The notes beneath the pieces are model-generated. The model did no database searches. It was not told where the DNA came from and saw nothing but the letters and a program-made list of their open reading frames with translations. Of a stretch of DNA of 64,000 nucleotides, positions 34,233 to 45,500 are shown one piece after another. Location of the stretch: contig CM075650.1 in the NCBI GenBank assembly GCA_037953625.1, positions 2,296,501 through 2,360,500 on the forward strand. The letters run 5' to 3'. Source of the stretch: Crotalaria pallida. Taxonomy: Eukaryota; Streptophyta; Magnoliopsida; Fabales; Fabaceae. The position numbers were made by a program, and so were the translations under genes. Each line of letters starts with the position of its first letter. The first letter of the stretch is position 1.

Positions 34233-37200
34233 TGTAACACCCTTATTTTATATACAAAATAATAAGTAAAAGTCTATATTTAAAATAGTGTATTTAAAAA
34301 ATTTCCTTTCACAGATCAAGTTTAAAAATTAATATTGGGCATCCATTTACAATATAGATAGCATAACTATCGTTTCCTTCTTTCCAGTCATCCGCTGCGC
34401 CACTCTGATCCATAAGCTCCTTAGCAAACACCTAAAATGTTAACCACATAAGGGTGAGACCTTTTCACAACACAGTGAATCAGAGGATAATATAAAGCTC
34501 ATAATATAAACTCAAGAATAACAATCAAATCAAGTCAGGGATCAACCAATTCATTTCATTCTCATTTCCTTATACATTCCTTTTTATCCATTTTCCATTA
34601 ACCCTGTTCATTTCCTTTATCCTTTCCACTACCATTACATTACATTTTCCATTATTAGTTCCTTTTATTTTAATTCCTTTTCCATTGGGTGTAACCTCAA
34701 GCAGAGATCTACACCTTACCATCGTGTGTAACCCCAAACAGAGATCTACACACAGTGTATGCAACCACAAACAGTGATCTGCATACACCACATCTCATTT
34801 ATGTAACCTCAAACAGAGATCTACATAAACTTCCCTTTTTACTTTTTAACTTTCCATTATTCATTTTCCATTAATGTGTGTAACCCCAAACAGAGATCTA
34901 CACACACAGCGTAAGCAACCACAGACAGTGATCTGCAAACACTTCCATTTTTATCGTACACCACTAGGATTTGGATACCCGCTAGGTAATTGGAACACCT
35001 GTCTAGGGACTTGGAACACCTGCCCAGGACTTTACACCCATCCAGACCATAACCTGTAGGACTATGTACTTTTACCATTCCATTTATTTAATCAAATTAT
35101 TGGTGTGGAAAACTGATCCTGTGGGTCACCCGGCGCCTACAGGGCGGTTTGGCCTAATGGGTAATTGGCCTGGCAGGTAATTGACCCTAACAGGTAATTG
35201 GAACACCTAGCCGGGTACCTAGTGTTCCGGGCCCCACTGATCAGTTTCCACTTAAGTTACCTTTACCATTTTCAGTTAAACAACAATCCATTCCATTCAT
35301 TTAAAACATAATCCAAAATTCCAACAACGTTCACAAATATGCATAATCATAATCCATTCCAAACCATCACACATATATTCATAAATAAGCATTTATCGTC
35401 CATCATCATGTACATTTTCCAAATACTCACATTAAGGTCACATTCCACAATTAGCATTTATACGCATTCAATATTTTTGCCCTTAGAACCATTGCCCCTT
35501 GTTATCACATAATCCAATCTACCCATATATAATCATTTCACAAATAAATATCCTTTTAGCATTCAAAATTAACTTCACACATTTCCAATAGACGTGAACA
35601 CTCTTAATTAGCCAATCATATCATAACATTCAACCCTTTTCAATTTACCCATCATAATTACTTTTCAATTCCATTACTATTTCCGTCACATGGCATTTCC
35701 ATTTTATTTAGCCATTTGTACCACCTACTATCCAACATAAAATCAAAATAACACCCTTAAAGCACTTAGTGTACATAATAAATTCCCAATTTATGACCAT
35801 AACAATTAACAATCAACATATATTAACCAATCAGTCGACATACTCAGGTATGTCTCAGAGTGATTTAAAATAAATCATCTCCCTAGGGTTCTTCACTTCC
35901 TACTTAATTAATTATACAAAAAATTAAACTTAACAGTTCCAGTAATATAACGAATTAACCAAATATCCATCAATCATCTCTAATCCCTTCCAATCACCTC
36001 TTAATCCATCACTCATAACCCAACTTAACTATTAAACTCGAATCCTATTATAAACCCTAACTATCCCTAACTCAAAGTGCGGAAAAGAGACTCCCCTTAC
36101 CTGGAAATCCTAGCAATAACGGCAGAGCCATGTTTACATCCGCAACTTGCTCCAGGGTCAAGGTCAATAACAACGTGTTGGATCTAAATAGGGACATATG
36201 ATAAAACTAATTATAACATTAAAATATATATATTAAATAAAATTATTTTTGTCAAAATAATAAATATATATCATTATATAATAAAAATATATCATTTTTC
36301 TCTAAAACATCTTTATTTGAAAATATAGGGATAATAAAAATATTGACGGATCGTCAAATAAATTAGGTAGATGGATAGAGAGAGTTGAGAAGATTATATA
36401 CCTAAAAAAAAGATTTGATATTGAACGGTTGGATATGGAGTTATTGGACTGGGAAGGTTGAAAAACGTATAGTTTCCTCATATTCTCTGGAACCGTCTCC
36501 GTTTCTCGTCCTTCTTGCTCTCTGGCTTAATGGCTTTCTCTTTTCTTTCTACTAGTGAGTCTGAGTGTTTCATTTTTTTTTTCTTTTATCTTTTCTTTAA
36601 CCTGGTGGCCTAAGGGCCACACGTTTCATATATTAGTTATTTTTTTTTTTTTTGCTTTGTTTGCTTTACGGTGGGTTGTGGGGTTTTGGGTAGAAACTAG
36701 GGATTATAAATTTATAATATATTATATATATTATTTTATGTTTCGTTTGCGGGTCAATGTGTATAGGTATTTTGGATTATAACTAAAAGTTTGACGATCC
36801 AAACCATAAAATACATTTAAGTAAAACAATATTGTATTTTTAATTACTCAAAACTAATTAGAAAATAATAAAGTTATCGATCCCTCCAGATAGTTATTGC
36901 GTAAGAAAAATAATCGAAATTCAAAAGTAAATATATTTTCTCAATCTTGATATTAAACTTGATAATATATAATATTTAAAATTTTGAAGTAAAAGATTAG
37001 TATATATAACTTAAACCGGTAATATATTAAACCAGTCCAGAAGCTAAAAATAAAACAGCCTCCGAACACTATGAAAATATACAGGGAAGCTAAAAATATT
37101 AAGTTAAACATATTTTTCTGAAGAAACTATTTATAAAAATGTCTCTAAGGCTTGCCACTTGAGCTCCCTGTCAAAATGTTAATTAAACTAAATGAAAGTA

Positions 37201-37380
37201 CTACTTTATTTTTGGAAAACGTATGATAACAAATTTATACTTATTTTGACTAGAAAACATATTTCAAATATAATGATGAAATCAAAATTTTATTCCGAGA
37301 CTCAAATCTTGAAAATATCATGATCATATTAAATCATTTAATTATTTTACTAAAAATATTAGAAATAACGGGATGTTACA
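34233..37380 (-). repeat. 5' LTR of the LARD-like element
   Basis: Near-identical to the 3' LTR. The intron-like segment lies between donor 36100 and acceptor 34432 (minus strand). A homopolymer T tract near 36638-36655 differs in length from that of the 3' LTR (30175-30197). Confidence 0.9.
34688..34942. repeat. six-unit hairpin array with covarying stems (5' LTR)
   Basis: Same six units as at 28226-28480, shifted by 6462 bp, without a change in arms or loops that I can see. Confidence 0.88.
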
Positions 37381-37385
37381 ACATC

Positions 37386-38196
37386 TCTAGTAGAATGCCA
37401 TCAGAAGTCTTTTCCTCTCCCTCTTTAAATGGAAAAGACAACCAAAATTCGACCCTAGCAGGGCACAAACCTTGGCTTATGAGGGATTACAAAGATTCCA
37501 CCTAGCCTCATGTATCAAACTTAGTGCTTCCTCCAATTCGAGCTTTTTGCACCAGTTTGACACATGAGAGGTGGCTTCCATGTAATCCCACATGTTTGGT
37601 CTTTCACCATTCATGAGGACAAGGAGGGTATTCGGAGCGAAGATTTCTTCCTTTTGTTTCCAGCTCCCGAATCCCTTAATCCCACATGTTTGATCCTTTG
37701 TGAACTCAAATCATATGGGATTTAAATCTTTTCTCCTCCTTCCAAAATTCATGAAGTAAGACCATTGCTTTTTCCATATTCTCTCGTGACTCCATGAACC
37801 TCTGAAGCGGAGAATTTATAGTCATAGAAGCATTAAATGCTATCATAATTATTCTTCCGTTTCCAATGTTGACATGACTGATCTGACTCCTCTTTTCTCA
37901 CGGCACTATACCTTCGACACAGACCCCTTCTTCCCGTTTCTTCTTTCTGTCGACACACGTACACGTCCTTCGAAGTCACTTTTAAGTCATGAGCTTAAGT
38001 ACACCTCCTTCGACATCACCTATGTTGTCGATACACTCCCTTTTGTCGAAATCCTCCCTTTGTCGGATTGCACGTTCACTTCCTTCGAAGTCACTTTTAA
38101 GCCAAAATGCTTAAGTACACTTCCATCGATGTCACTTGTACACCCGACATTCTTGCCCTTTTGTCGATTTCAACTTCCAGTTAACACAAACCAACA
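37386..38196 (-). mobile_element. 5' LTR of the Gypsy element, U3 part
   Basis: Minus-strand LTR start TGTTGGTTTGTG at 38196. It contains a tandem duplication of about 55 bp (37968-38022 and 38081-38135), each copy beginning TCCTTCGAAGTCACTTTTAAG. Many short TCGA-centred palindromes occur (CTTCGAAG, GTCGAC, ATCGAT). Confidence 0.72.
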
Positions 38197-40219
38197 TATC
38201 CCCTGACCAACTGGTCCAAAATGAATTCAAAAATCATAAAATCAATACCAAACACCAAGTTATCACCATAAAGTTTAACTATGATCTAGGTGTATGTTGT
38301 GTAAAATTAGTATAAGATATACTCCGAGTAAAAACATAACAGTACAGTGTTAAAGCAAAATTAAAGAGAAAACAGCAAAAACAAGTGAAACTAGACAGTA
38401 ACTATGCGGTCCAAACAGAACAGAACACATACTTAACTCTAATCCTATAACTTCTAAAACTATTTAAAATCATACAAATGTCAAGCTTCTAAAACCATTT
38501 AAGAAAAAAGGGGGAAATTGAGCACAAAGATGTTGGTACCTTAGTAAAGGAGAAGCTATGACTAGATAAATCTTGTTTATAGGCCATAACCACGAACATG
38601 ATTACGTAAATTGTCAACCTGTAAAAACTCGACAGAGAAAGAAACTATCATTTATCAAATGTGAACCTTGCAGATGGATGTATGTGCAAGTATAAGAAGT
38701 GATTTTAGTAGTTAATCAAATTAATATGCAATAGAAGCCTAGAAGAAATAGGTTGACTATCAATAGAAGCCTAGAAGTGTTTTTGTGCACTTATATATGC
38801 TACCATAAATTTGAGGTATATATAAGACAAAATAGCATTTCAAATTGGCAATCTTTTTAAATTTTAAGACTGATCATTGCCCTGGAAGAAGAAAAAGGAA
38901 GTCAGCCTTGTAAAATATGAATCTCAAGCCAAGCTACAACCACAACAAAAAAAAAAAAACTACAACCACAAATCAGCAACTCAGCGACAAACAAGCAAAG
39001 AATCATCTCACTTAGCAATAACAAACCAACAAAAATTACACCAAAAAATCATCTCTCGTAGCAACAAATCATATCACATATTTGTAATTCAATATTTCAA
39101 TTACATTTAGTTAATACTGAATTGACAAGTCTAGTGTTCTAAACATAAACATGCTAATAATCCTCTCATTTTAAGTCATAACAACTAAGTGAGACCAAAC
39201 CTTCAATTACCAACAACAAGATGAATCAAATTCTTCTCTTCTCACTCCTACTACTTCTTATATAACATTCGTGTATAAGCTCTCAATACTTAATGACATT
39301 TGTGTATAAGCTCTCAAGTTCAGCATTGAAGGTGCTTAAACAGCAAAAGCAGAACAAAAAAAAAAAAAAATCAATAGCAGCACTACATGACAAGCTGAAA
39401 AAATTCAAATAGCAGTACCGTTACTTGACAGATTTAATAAAACAAAATTAGAAACCCTAACTGAAAACAAAATTAGAAACAAAATTCCTATATCTACAAA
39501 CCCTTTTGTACAATCTAAATAATAAAACAAATAAATTCAAACACAAAAAATTGAAGTTATTCAATGTTAGGGTTACTTATTAGAGTGAGTGAGTTATTAG
39601 AGAGGGACCTAATTATTGATGGCATTCGTAAACCTGAGGGAGTGACTTATTTCAAAGGGTTTAGACAGTGAGTGACTAATTTCGAAGGTTTAGGGAGCGA
39701 ATCTCAGTTTGAGTGAGTTTTAGAAGTTTCCAGGTTAACAAGTGTTCTAAACTAATTTTTTTTATTTCTTTTAAATTTTAGTGACTATGTTTTTAGTCAC
39801 AAATTCAGTCACAAAATCCTACCAAATTAATGAAAAAATTCCTGCCAATCTAATTTGGTAACGGATTCGGTCACAAAATCGGCGAAATAATTTTGACTAA
39901 AATAAAAGACGTTTTTTGTGACCTTTTAGTGACTTAGATACTCTATTAATCATGATTAAAGATAGGAACTAATTTGGGTCATGGCGGTTGTACATCATTT
40001 GTTCGACATAGTTCCTTCCATGTACCACAAAATAGTCTTTTCCTTAACATGATCTATAATTAAGAAATACGTAATTGGTCCATAATGTATTTATTCAAGA
40101 CAATACCTGTTTACCTTACTCTAATAGAATAATTCATGTCGTTCTAGAGAACAGGTAATCAGAAACATATCAAACATATCATAAATGAGCTCAGAGTGTC
40201 AATTACATCATACATCGGT
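38197..40219. other. AT-rich intergenic DNA with possible transposon end
   Basis: No gene recognised. Between about 39580 and 39960 several copies of (TT)TTAGTGACTA / TAGTCACAAA / GTCACAAAATC appear in both orientations, resembling subterminal repeats of a CACTA- or Mutator-like DNA transposon. No termini could be fixed. Confidence 0.4.
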
Positions 40220-40294
40220 TTGACTTTTCTCTGCTAGGGTTTTCGTTTCTTTTCTTGACTCGCGGTTGATCTCTGATCACCGCCGCTTGCCTCC

Positions 40295-41470
40295 ATGGCA
40301 AGAAAGAAGGGACGGCCTCCCAAGTCCCCCTCCTCCCACCTCTCTTCTCCTTCAGCTTCTATTCCAAAGAACTTAGACCTTGAGCACTTGGATGAGGATG
40401 ATATTGAAGACATTGATGACTTGAGCCCTAAGAAAGCGGCCCTAATACTGAGAAAATTGGATGCACTACGATCTAGAATCAAAGGGAAAGCGACTGAAGT
40501 TGTTGAAGAGGAAGATAATAATGACAGGGTTTCTAGTCAACCAGACAACATAGAAAAAGAGGTTTCACCTAAAAGAGCCTCTATTTGGGATTCTTTTGAC
40601 ATCACCAAACTTCGTAATGCTGGAGAAAAATTAAGTTTTGTTAAACCACAGATCAAAGAAGGGGTTGCAGTGGGAAAAATTGTGACATCGGATTTAGAAA
40701 GTGAAGAAGTATACTGGCAGCAAGCGATTGTATGCTATATTCTTGGAGCTAGGCCTCCTTATGCAGTTTTCAATGGATACATCAGGAAAATTTGGGGGCA
40801 TCACGGTATTGACAAGGTTCTAATGAATGGTGATGGAACCATGATTGTAAGGTTCAACACATTGGAGGCGAGGAATGCTGTGCTAGAAGTAGGGATCTAT
40901 CACTTTGATAAGAAGCCACTTATCATAGCTCCATGGACAGGGAAACCTATTTCAAAGATTTTCCATGATTCTGTTCCAGTATGGATCCAGATGCCAAACC
41001 TAAACTTGAAATATTGGGGGGTTCCGGCCTTAAGCAAGATTGCTAGTCTTGTGGGAACCCCAATTATGGTTGACAATGTTACTAAGGAGAGAAATCGAAT
41101 CAATTTTGCTAGGGTACTAGTTGAGGTCAACCCTAATATTCTTCCAGAGGAGGTGTTTTTTGAAGATGAAAAGGAAAATGTCATTGCACAGAGGATTGAT
41201 TATGAGTGGAAACCTGTTCTGTGCGCCTCATGTGCTATGTATGGCCATGATAGCAAATCATGCAAGAAGCAAACTAAGAAGGTATGGGTTGAAAAAAGAA
41301 AGCCTTCAAGGGAAGATATTGAAAAGGTGGATGATTCTCTGCAGCTTAATAAAAGCATACAAGAGGGCAGTGTGCCTATTGAGAATGTTGTATCTGCCTC
41401 TCAAGCAGTAAAGGAGGTCTTACAGTCTCAGTGTGAGGAAGGAGCTATCTCTATGGTTAAGGATTCTTAG
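40295..41470 (+). CDS. LINE ORF1 protein, gag-like (DUF4283 plus zinc knuckle)
   Basis: Open frame of 391 codons from the first ATG after a short leader. The N-terminus is basic and Ser-rich (MARKKGRPPKSPSS), an AT-hook-like GRP motif. An acidic stretch follows, then a DUF4283-type RNA-binding domain (about residues 115-270, including 'YAVFNGYIRKIWG' and 'VPVWIQMPNL'). A zinc knuckle CASCAMYGHDSKSC lies at about 309-322. The protein is expected to bind LINE RNA as the ORF1p/gag-like partner. The frame is intact although ORF2 is broken, so expression is possible but transposition is not. Confidence 0.85.
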   Translation: MARKKGRPPKSPSSHLSSPSASIPKNLDLEHLDEDDIEDIDDLSPKKAALILRKLDALRSRIKGKATEVVEEEDNNDRVSSQPDNIEKEVSPKRASIWDSFDITKLRNAGEKLSFVKPQIKEGVAVGKIVTSDLESEEVYWQQAIVCYILGARPPYAVFNGYIRKIWGHHGIDKVLMNGDGTMIVRFNTLEARNAVLEVGIYHFDKKPLIIAPWTGKPISKIFHDSVPVWIQMPNLNLKYWGVPALSKIASLVGTPIMVDNVTKERNRINFARVLVEVNPNILPEEVFFEDEKENVIAQRIDYEWKPVLCASCAMYGHDSKSCKKQTKKVWVEKRKPSREDIEKVDDSLQLNKSIQEGSVPIENVVSASQAVKEVLQSQCEEGAISMVKDS

Positions 41471-41659
41471 GTGGAGATTGGAGATGATCAAATTCCTGAA
41501 GTGGAGCAGAAAATGAAGGAGAAAAAGGAGGGGCCTTAGACACCAATTATGACCAGAAGGAAAGCACATGTAAAGTTCCACAAGGGGGAGACATCAACCC
41601 TCCATTTAAATGGATAATATAGGAGCATGAAACACAAGAGGGATTAACCAACCCCTGAA

Positions 41660-43329
41660 ACAAAAAGAGGTTAAAGGTTGATAAATAAATTTAATATAGG
41701 TCTTATGGCACTACTGGAAAATAAGCTCAGAGCTAACTCATATGATTTGGTGACGAACAGAATGTTTGTGGATTGGGGGAGTTTTATTAATCTAGAAGAC
41801 CACTTGATTGGCAGAATCTGGGTGGTTTGGAAGAAAGATATGTATAAGGTGGAGGTTGTCAGGCATACTAACCAAATTGTGCATTGCAGGGTGATTCATA
41901 ACCCAGAGAACATCATGTTTAATGTTACATTTGTGTATGCTCATAATGAGAATGATAGAAGAGTTGAGATGTTGAGTGATTTGATGGAGATAGGTGACAG
42001 TATGCAAGATAAATGGGTGCTGACGGGTGACTTTAATTGCAGCTTGAATGCTCAAGAGAAATTAGAAGGACTTCCACTTGAATCTCATCAGATACAAGAC
42101 TTCAGAGAATTTGTTCTACACTATCAGCTAGAAGATATGAAGTACTGTGGTTGCTATTATACATGAAACGATAAGCAAGAGGGAGGAGATAGAATCTTAA
42201 GCAAGCTTGATAGAACCCTAGTGAACTTAGAGTGGTATAGAGACTGGCTTGAGGTACAGACTGAGTTTGTGAACTGTGGCATTTCTGATCATAGTCCTAT
42301 GGTGATACAGTGGCCAAATAATTAAAACAGTAGGAGGCAAAGTTTTAAATTCCTTAATCATCTCACTCTAGATAGTGAATTCCTTGGAATTGTCAGCCAT
42401 CATTGGAGGCAAGGGGGTGAAGGTAATGCTATGTTCAGACTAATGAGAAACTTGGAGCACATTAAACCTGAGATGATGGACCTAAATAAGAGGAAATTCA
42501 GAGACATTGACACAAAAGAGAGCCAGGCAAGGGAGAAACTTGATACAATTCAGGAATTGCTGCAAACAGACCCTATGAATGTTCATCTACATAAATTGGA
42601 AAAGGAAGCCAAAAAAGATCATGCTGAGGTGTACCAGGCTGCTGTAGTGTTCTTGAAACAGAAAGCAAAACAAGACTGGTTATGTGAAGGGGACATGAAT
42701 ACTAAGTTCTTTCATCAAACAATCAGGCTTAGAAGATACAGAAACAGAATCTTGAGGATTCAGGACAACAATGGCATAGTGCACACCAATCAGAACCAAA
42801 TAGTACAGGCTTTTGAAGATTACTATAAAAACTTATTGTCAGATGGCAGTAGGCCTTGGTGTATAAATGAGAAGGAGGTTAATCAAGGGAAGGTCTTAGG
42901 ATCTGAACAGCAGCTGAAACTAATAAGACCTTTTGCAGATGAGGAGATCAAGCAGTGTGTTTTCCAAATGGGGAATGACAAGGCTCCAGGGCCTGATGGA
43001 TATGGTGCAGCTTTCTACAAAGTAGCATGGCCAGTCATTGGCACAGATGTTATTGAAGCTGTGCAAGAATTCTTCTCCAATGGGAAGCTCTTGAGGGAAG
43101 CAAATCAAACTTTGATGGTTCTTATACCTAAGTCTGACTGCCCTAATTTTGTAAGTGAATTTCGTCCTATAGCATGCTGTAATGTCATTTACAAAGCTAT
43201 ATCTAAACTAATCTGCAATCGTTTACAAGAGTGTTTGCCTGACCTGATTCATGAGAATCAAATAGCCTTTATAAAAGATAAATCTATCCTACATAATGTT
43301 CTCATCACTCAGGATCTATTGAGATTATA
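41660..43329 (+). pseudogene. LINE ORF2: endonuclease and start of reverse transcriptase
   Basis: The APE-type endonuclease shows VLTGDFN near 42015-42036 and an ISDHSPMV motif near 42280-42302. A TGA replaces an expected Trp codon at 42164-42166 and TAA occurs at 42323-42325. From 42431 the reverse transcriptase N-terminal region is open, with NDKAPGPDGYGAAFYK and FRPIACCNVIYKAISKLICNRL. The frame is cut at 43329 by the LTR insertion. Confidence 0.87.
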
Positions 43330-44113
43330 TGTAACATCCCGATTTTCATTTCCAAAACTATTACTGATTATTATCAACTTGTTGTAAAAAATGAGGCCAT
43401 TTTTTTTTGTAAAACATGAGTTCATCAACTGGTGTTGTCACTTAACTGAAAATCGAGTTGTCACTTAAAACTTCCCATAACTGAAATACCATCAAAGTTT
43501 CATAACATCGTCATCATTATAATTTGAACATGAACCAAAGGCATCGGAGTCTCATCTCCAGCCATTTTCCCAAAAGCAGATCATAGTTACAAAAAAATTA
43601 CAAACCAGATTTTGAAACTTACTTAAAAACATAAATAAAAGTAGCTTGATTACATCAATAGTACTTCACAAGGTAATCCTCGATTGGGAACTTAGATCAA
43701 AGACACTAGAACATCTAGACACTAAACATCGGGCTTCACTCTCCATCCGAACCAGCATCCGCTTCCATCTTATCACCAGATTCCGCATCAGCCTCGTGAC
43801 CAGCATCACGCACATCTTCCTCCCCCATCGGCTGTGGAATCTCTGCTGCTTGTAACACCCCAAAATTTAAATCCTCGATTAATGAAATGTTAATTATAAA
43901 ATTTATTATAATTAATTATTTCTATTTTAATCCTTGATTAAAATTCTGTGTTATGTATTTAGGAAATGTGTGTGTATTTATTTAATAAGTATAATTATGC
44001 ATAAAATAAATATTTTGCATATTAGTCCCTGGGTTGGGACCTAGAAGTAATTATAGGAAAGGTTTTGGAGGGAAAGTAAATAAAATTATCATTTTTCAAA
44101 AACTGGGCAAAAT

Positions 44114-44141
44114 ACTCGAGTATTATCTTGACTACTCGAGT
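44114..44141. repeat. ACTCGAGT palindrome pair in U3
   Basis: TACTCGAGTA occurs at 44113-44122 and 44133-44142, start spacing 20 bp, about 130 bp upstream of the TATA-like motif. Confidence 0.88.
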
Positions 44142-45176
44142 ATTCTGGTCAGAGTTGCACGAGTTAGTGCGTTTGGTGAGTCACCATCAACGATTTCGTT
44201 TCGTTGACATGAAATCACCACCCTTCCACGTTCATAGAAGTCGTGTCGCCGTGCATGAGCTTCCTCCCTGTCTATTTAAGCCAATCAAGCTTGAATTGTT
44301 GAGGCATTTGGTCAAATTCGAGTTTGTTATTCAAGTTAGGGTTCCTGAGTTGGAGCATTCGATTCTCCTTCTCTGTTTTGATTCAAACCACAAACCATAC
44401 ACCAATACAAAGCTCACATCTCGAGCTTTGTATAGACACCAAATTCGTGAGCTGAGAGTGTGTGTGAAGGAAGAATCGAAGCTTGGAAGTTGGAGCTGTT
44501 GCTGTCAAGTTGGTTATGGAGCTTACTTTGATCCCTGATTTTGGTAAGCTCATGAGTTCTCTAAGTCTTAATTCGGTTTCTATAGCTAGTAGGTGTTGCA
44601 TAGAGTTTAGAAATTCTAATTTCCCCAATTGTTGTCTCTGTCTTCTATGTCAACCAATTCAATTTTGGACCTCCACTCAAAACTGTCCTGCATGTGATGC
44701 TTGAAGAAGTTTTGGTGTTGTGGAGCTTCTTCTTGCAAATTCTGTTGTTGATTCACGTCTGAGAGGTAAGGGGAAGTCTTTTTATGCACTAGATAGAGTT
44801 TAAATTTCATGATTTTCATTAGAGAGCCACCAAGAGGCTCTAAGGGCTTAGATTGAATAAGAACTTTGGTTTGGAGACCAACTCATGCTCTATGGTTGTT
44901 TTGAGCAAGTTTCATATGATGCATGCAAGCTGTATTGAGCTTTATTTCACAAGTTTATTGAGTATTTTGCAATTTGATATGTTAAGTTGTGAAATAGTAT
45001 GTTTTATGCATAAACTCTTGATTCTCTGTCAAATCTGTTAATTGATGAGTTGTAAGTGTTTGAGCATGTTCCATATATGTTATATGAACTCTGTTGATCA
45101 TTGGATTGGACTAGAAATGGTTAGAATTGAAAATGGTATGTTAAAACCAAGTTTCCAGTCTGTTCTATAAGAAAAG

Positions 45177-45500
45177 ACTCGAGTACTTGGCTTGATACTC
45201 GAGTGAAATTTTGGTAAAACAGTGTATTTTGTGTTAGAACACTCGAGTACCAGGCCCAGAACTCGAGTATTAACTGAGTCATGGGGACATTTTAAGGTAA
45301 ACCACTCGAGTAATGCAGGAGTCATTCGAGTGTTATGGAATTGATGAAGAACACTCGAGTACTCATGAATTACTCGAGTATCTTTATGAATCTGAAACCC
45401 AAATCCTCAGAAAGACATGAACAACTCGAGTAATTTAGAACTACTCGAGTAATCTGGAAATAATTGAAGAACACTCGAGTATTCTGAAGAACACTCGAGT
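45177..45500. repeat. six ACTCGAGT palindrome pairs in putative LTR intron
   Basis: Starts: 45177/45197, 45241/45261, 45303/45324 (second ATTCGAGT), 45353/45372, 45424/45443, 45473/45493. Spacing is 19-21 bp throughout. Confidence 0.9.

Larger units (their letters stand above)
27772..37380 (-). mobile_element. complete 9.6-kb non-coding LTR retrotransposon (LARD-like)
   Basis: Two direct LTRs (27772-30930, 3159 bp; 34233-37380, 3148 bp) flank a 3302-bp internal region. The exact 5-bp target duplication ACATC lies at 27767-27771 and 37381-37385. On the minus strand the 5' LTR is the right one; the PBS TGGTATCAGAGCAG is at 34228-34215 and a polypurine tract at 30945-30931. No gag or pol frame exists internally. 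Long LTRs plus a non-coding interior define a LARD-like, trans-mobilised element. By eye the LTRs differ by about 18 substitutions and a few indels (about 0.6%), so the insertion is young. Confidence 0.92.
17690..38196 (-). mobile_element. decayed Tat-like Ty3/Gypsy retrotransposon, truncated and multiply interrupted
   Basis: Order on the minus strand: LTR start TGTTGGTTTG at 38196, LTR to 26836, primer-binding site at 26815-26832, gag (26786 downwards), protease (21090), RT, RNase H, a second RNase H, and integrase broken near 17690. The protease-RT-RNaseH-integrase order marks Gypsy; the additional RNase H marks the Tat lineage. Three insertions split it: 21131-23169, 25193-26067 and 27772-37380. 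Frameshifts and stops disable it, and the 3' LTR is missing. Confidence 0.85.
40220..43329 (+). mobile_element. L1-type LINE, 5' part, degenerate
   Basis: 5' UTR plus ORF1 (40295-41470), endonuclease (about 41660-42330) and the first part of reverse transcriptase (to 43329). The element is interrupted by the LTR at 43330 and resumes at 51561. In-frame stops at 42164-42166 and 42323-42325 show it is inactive. Confidence 0.88.
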
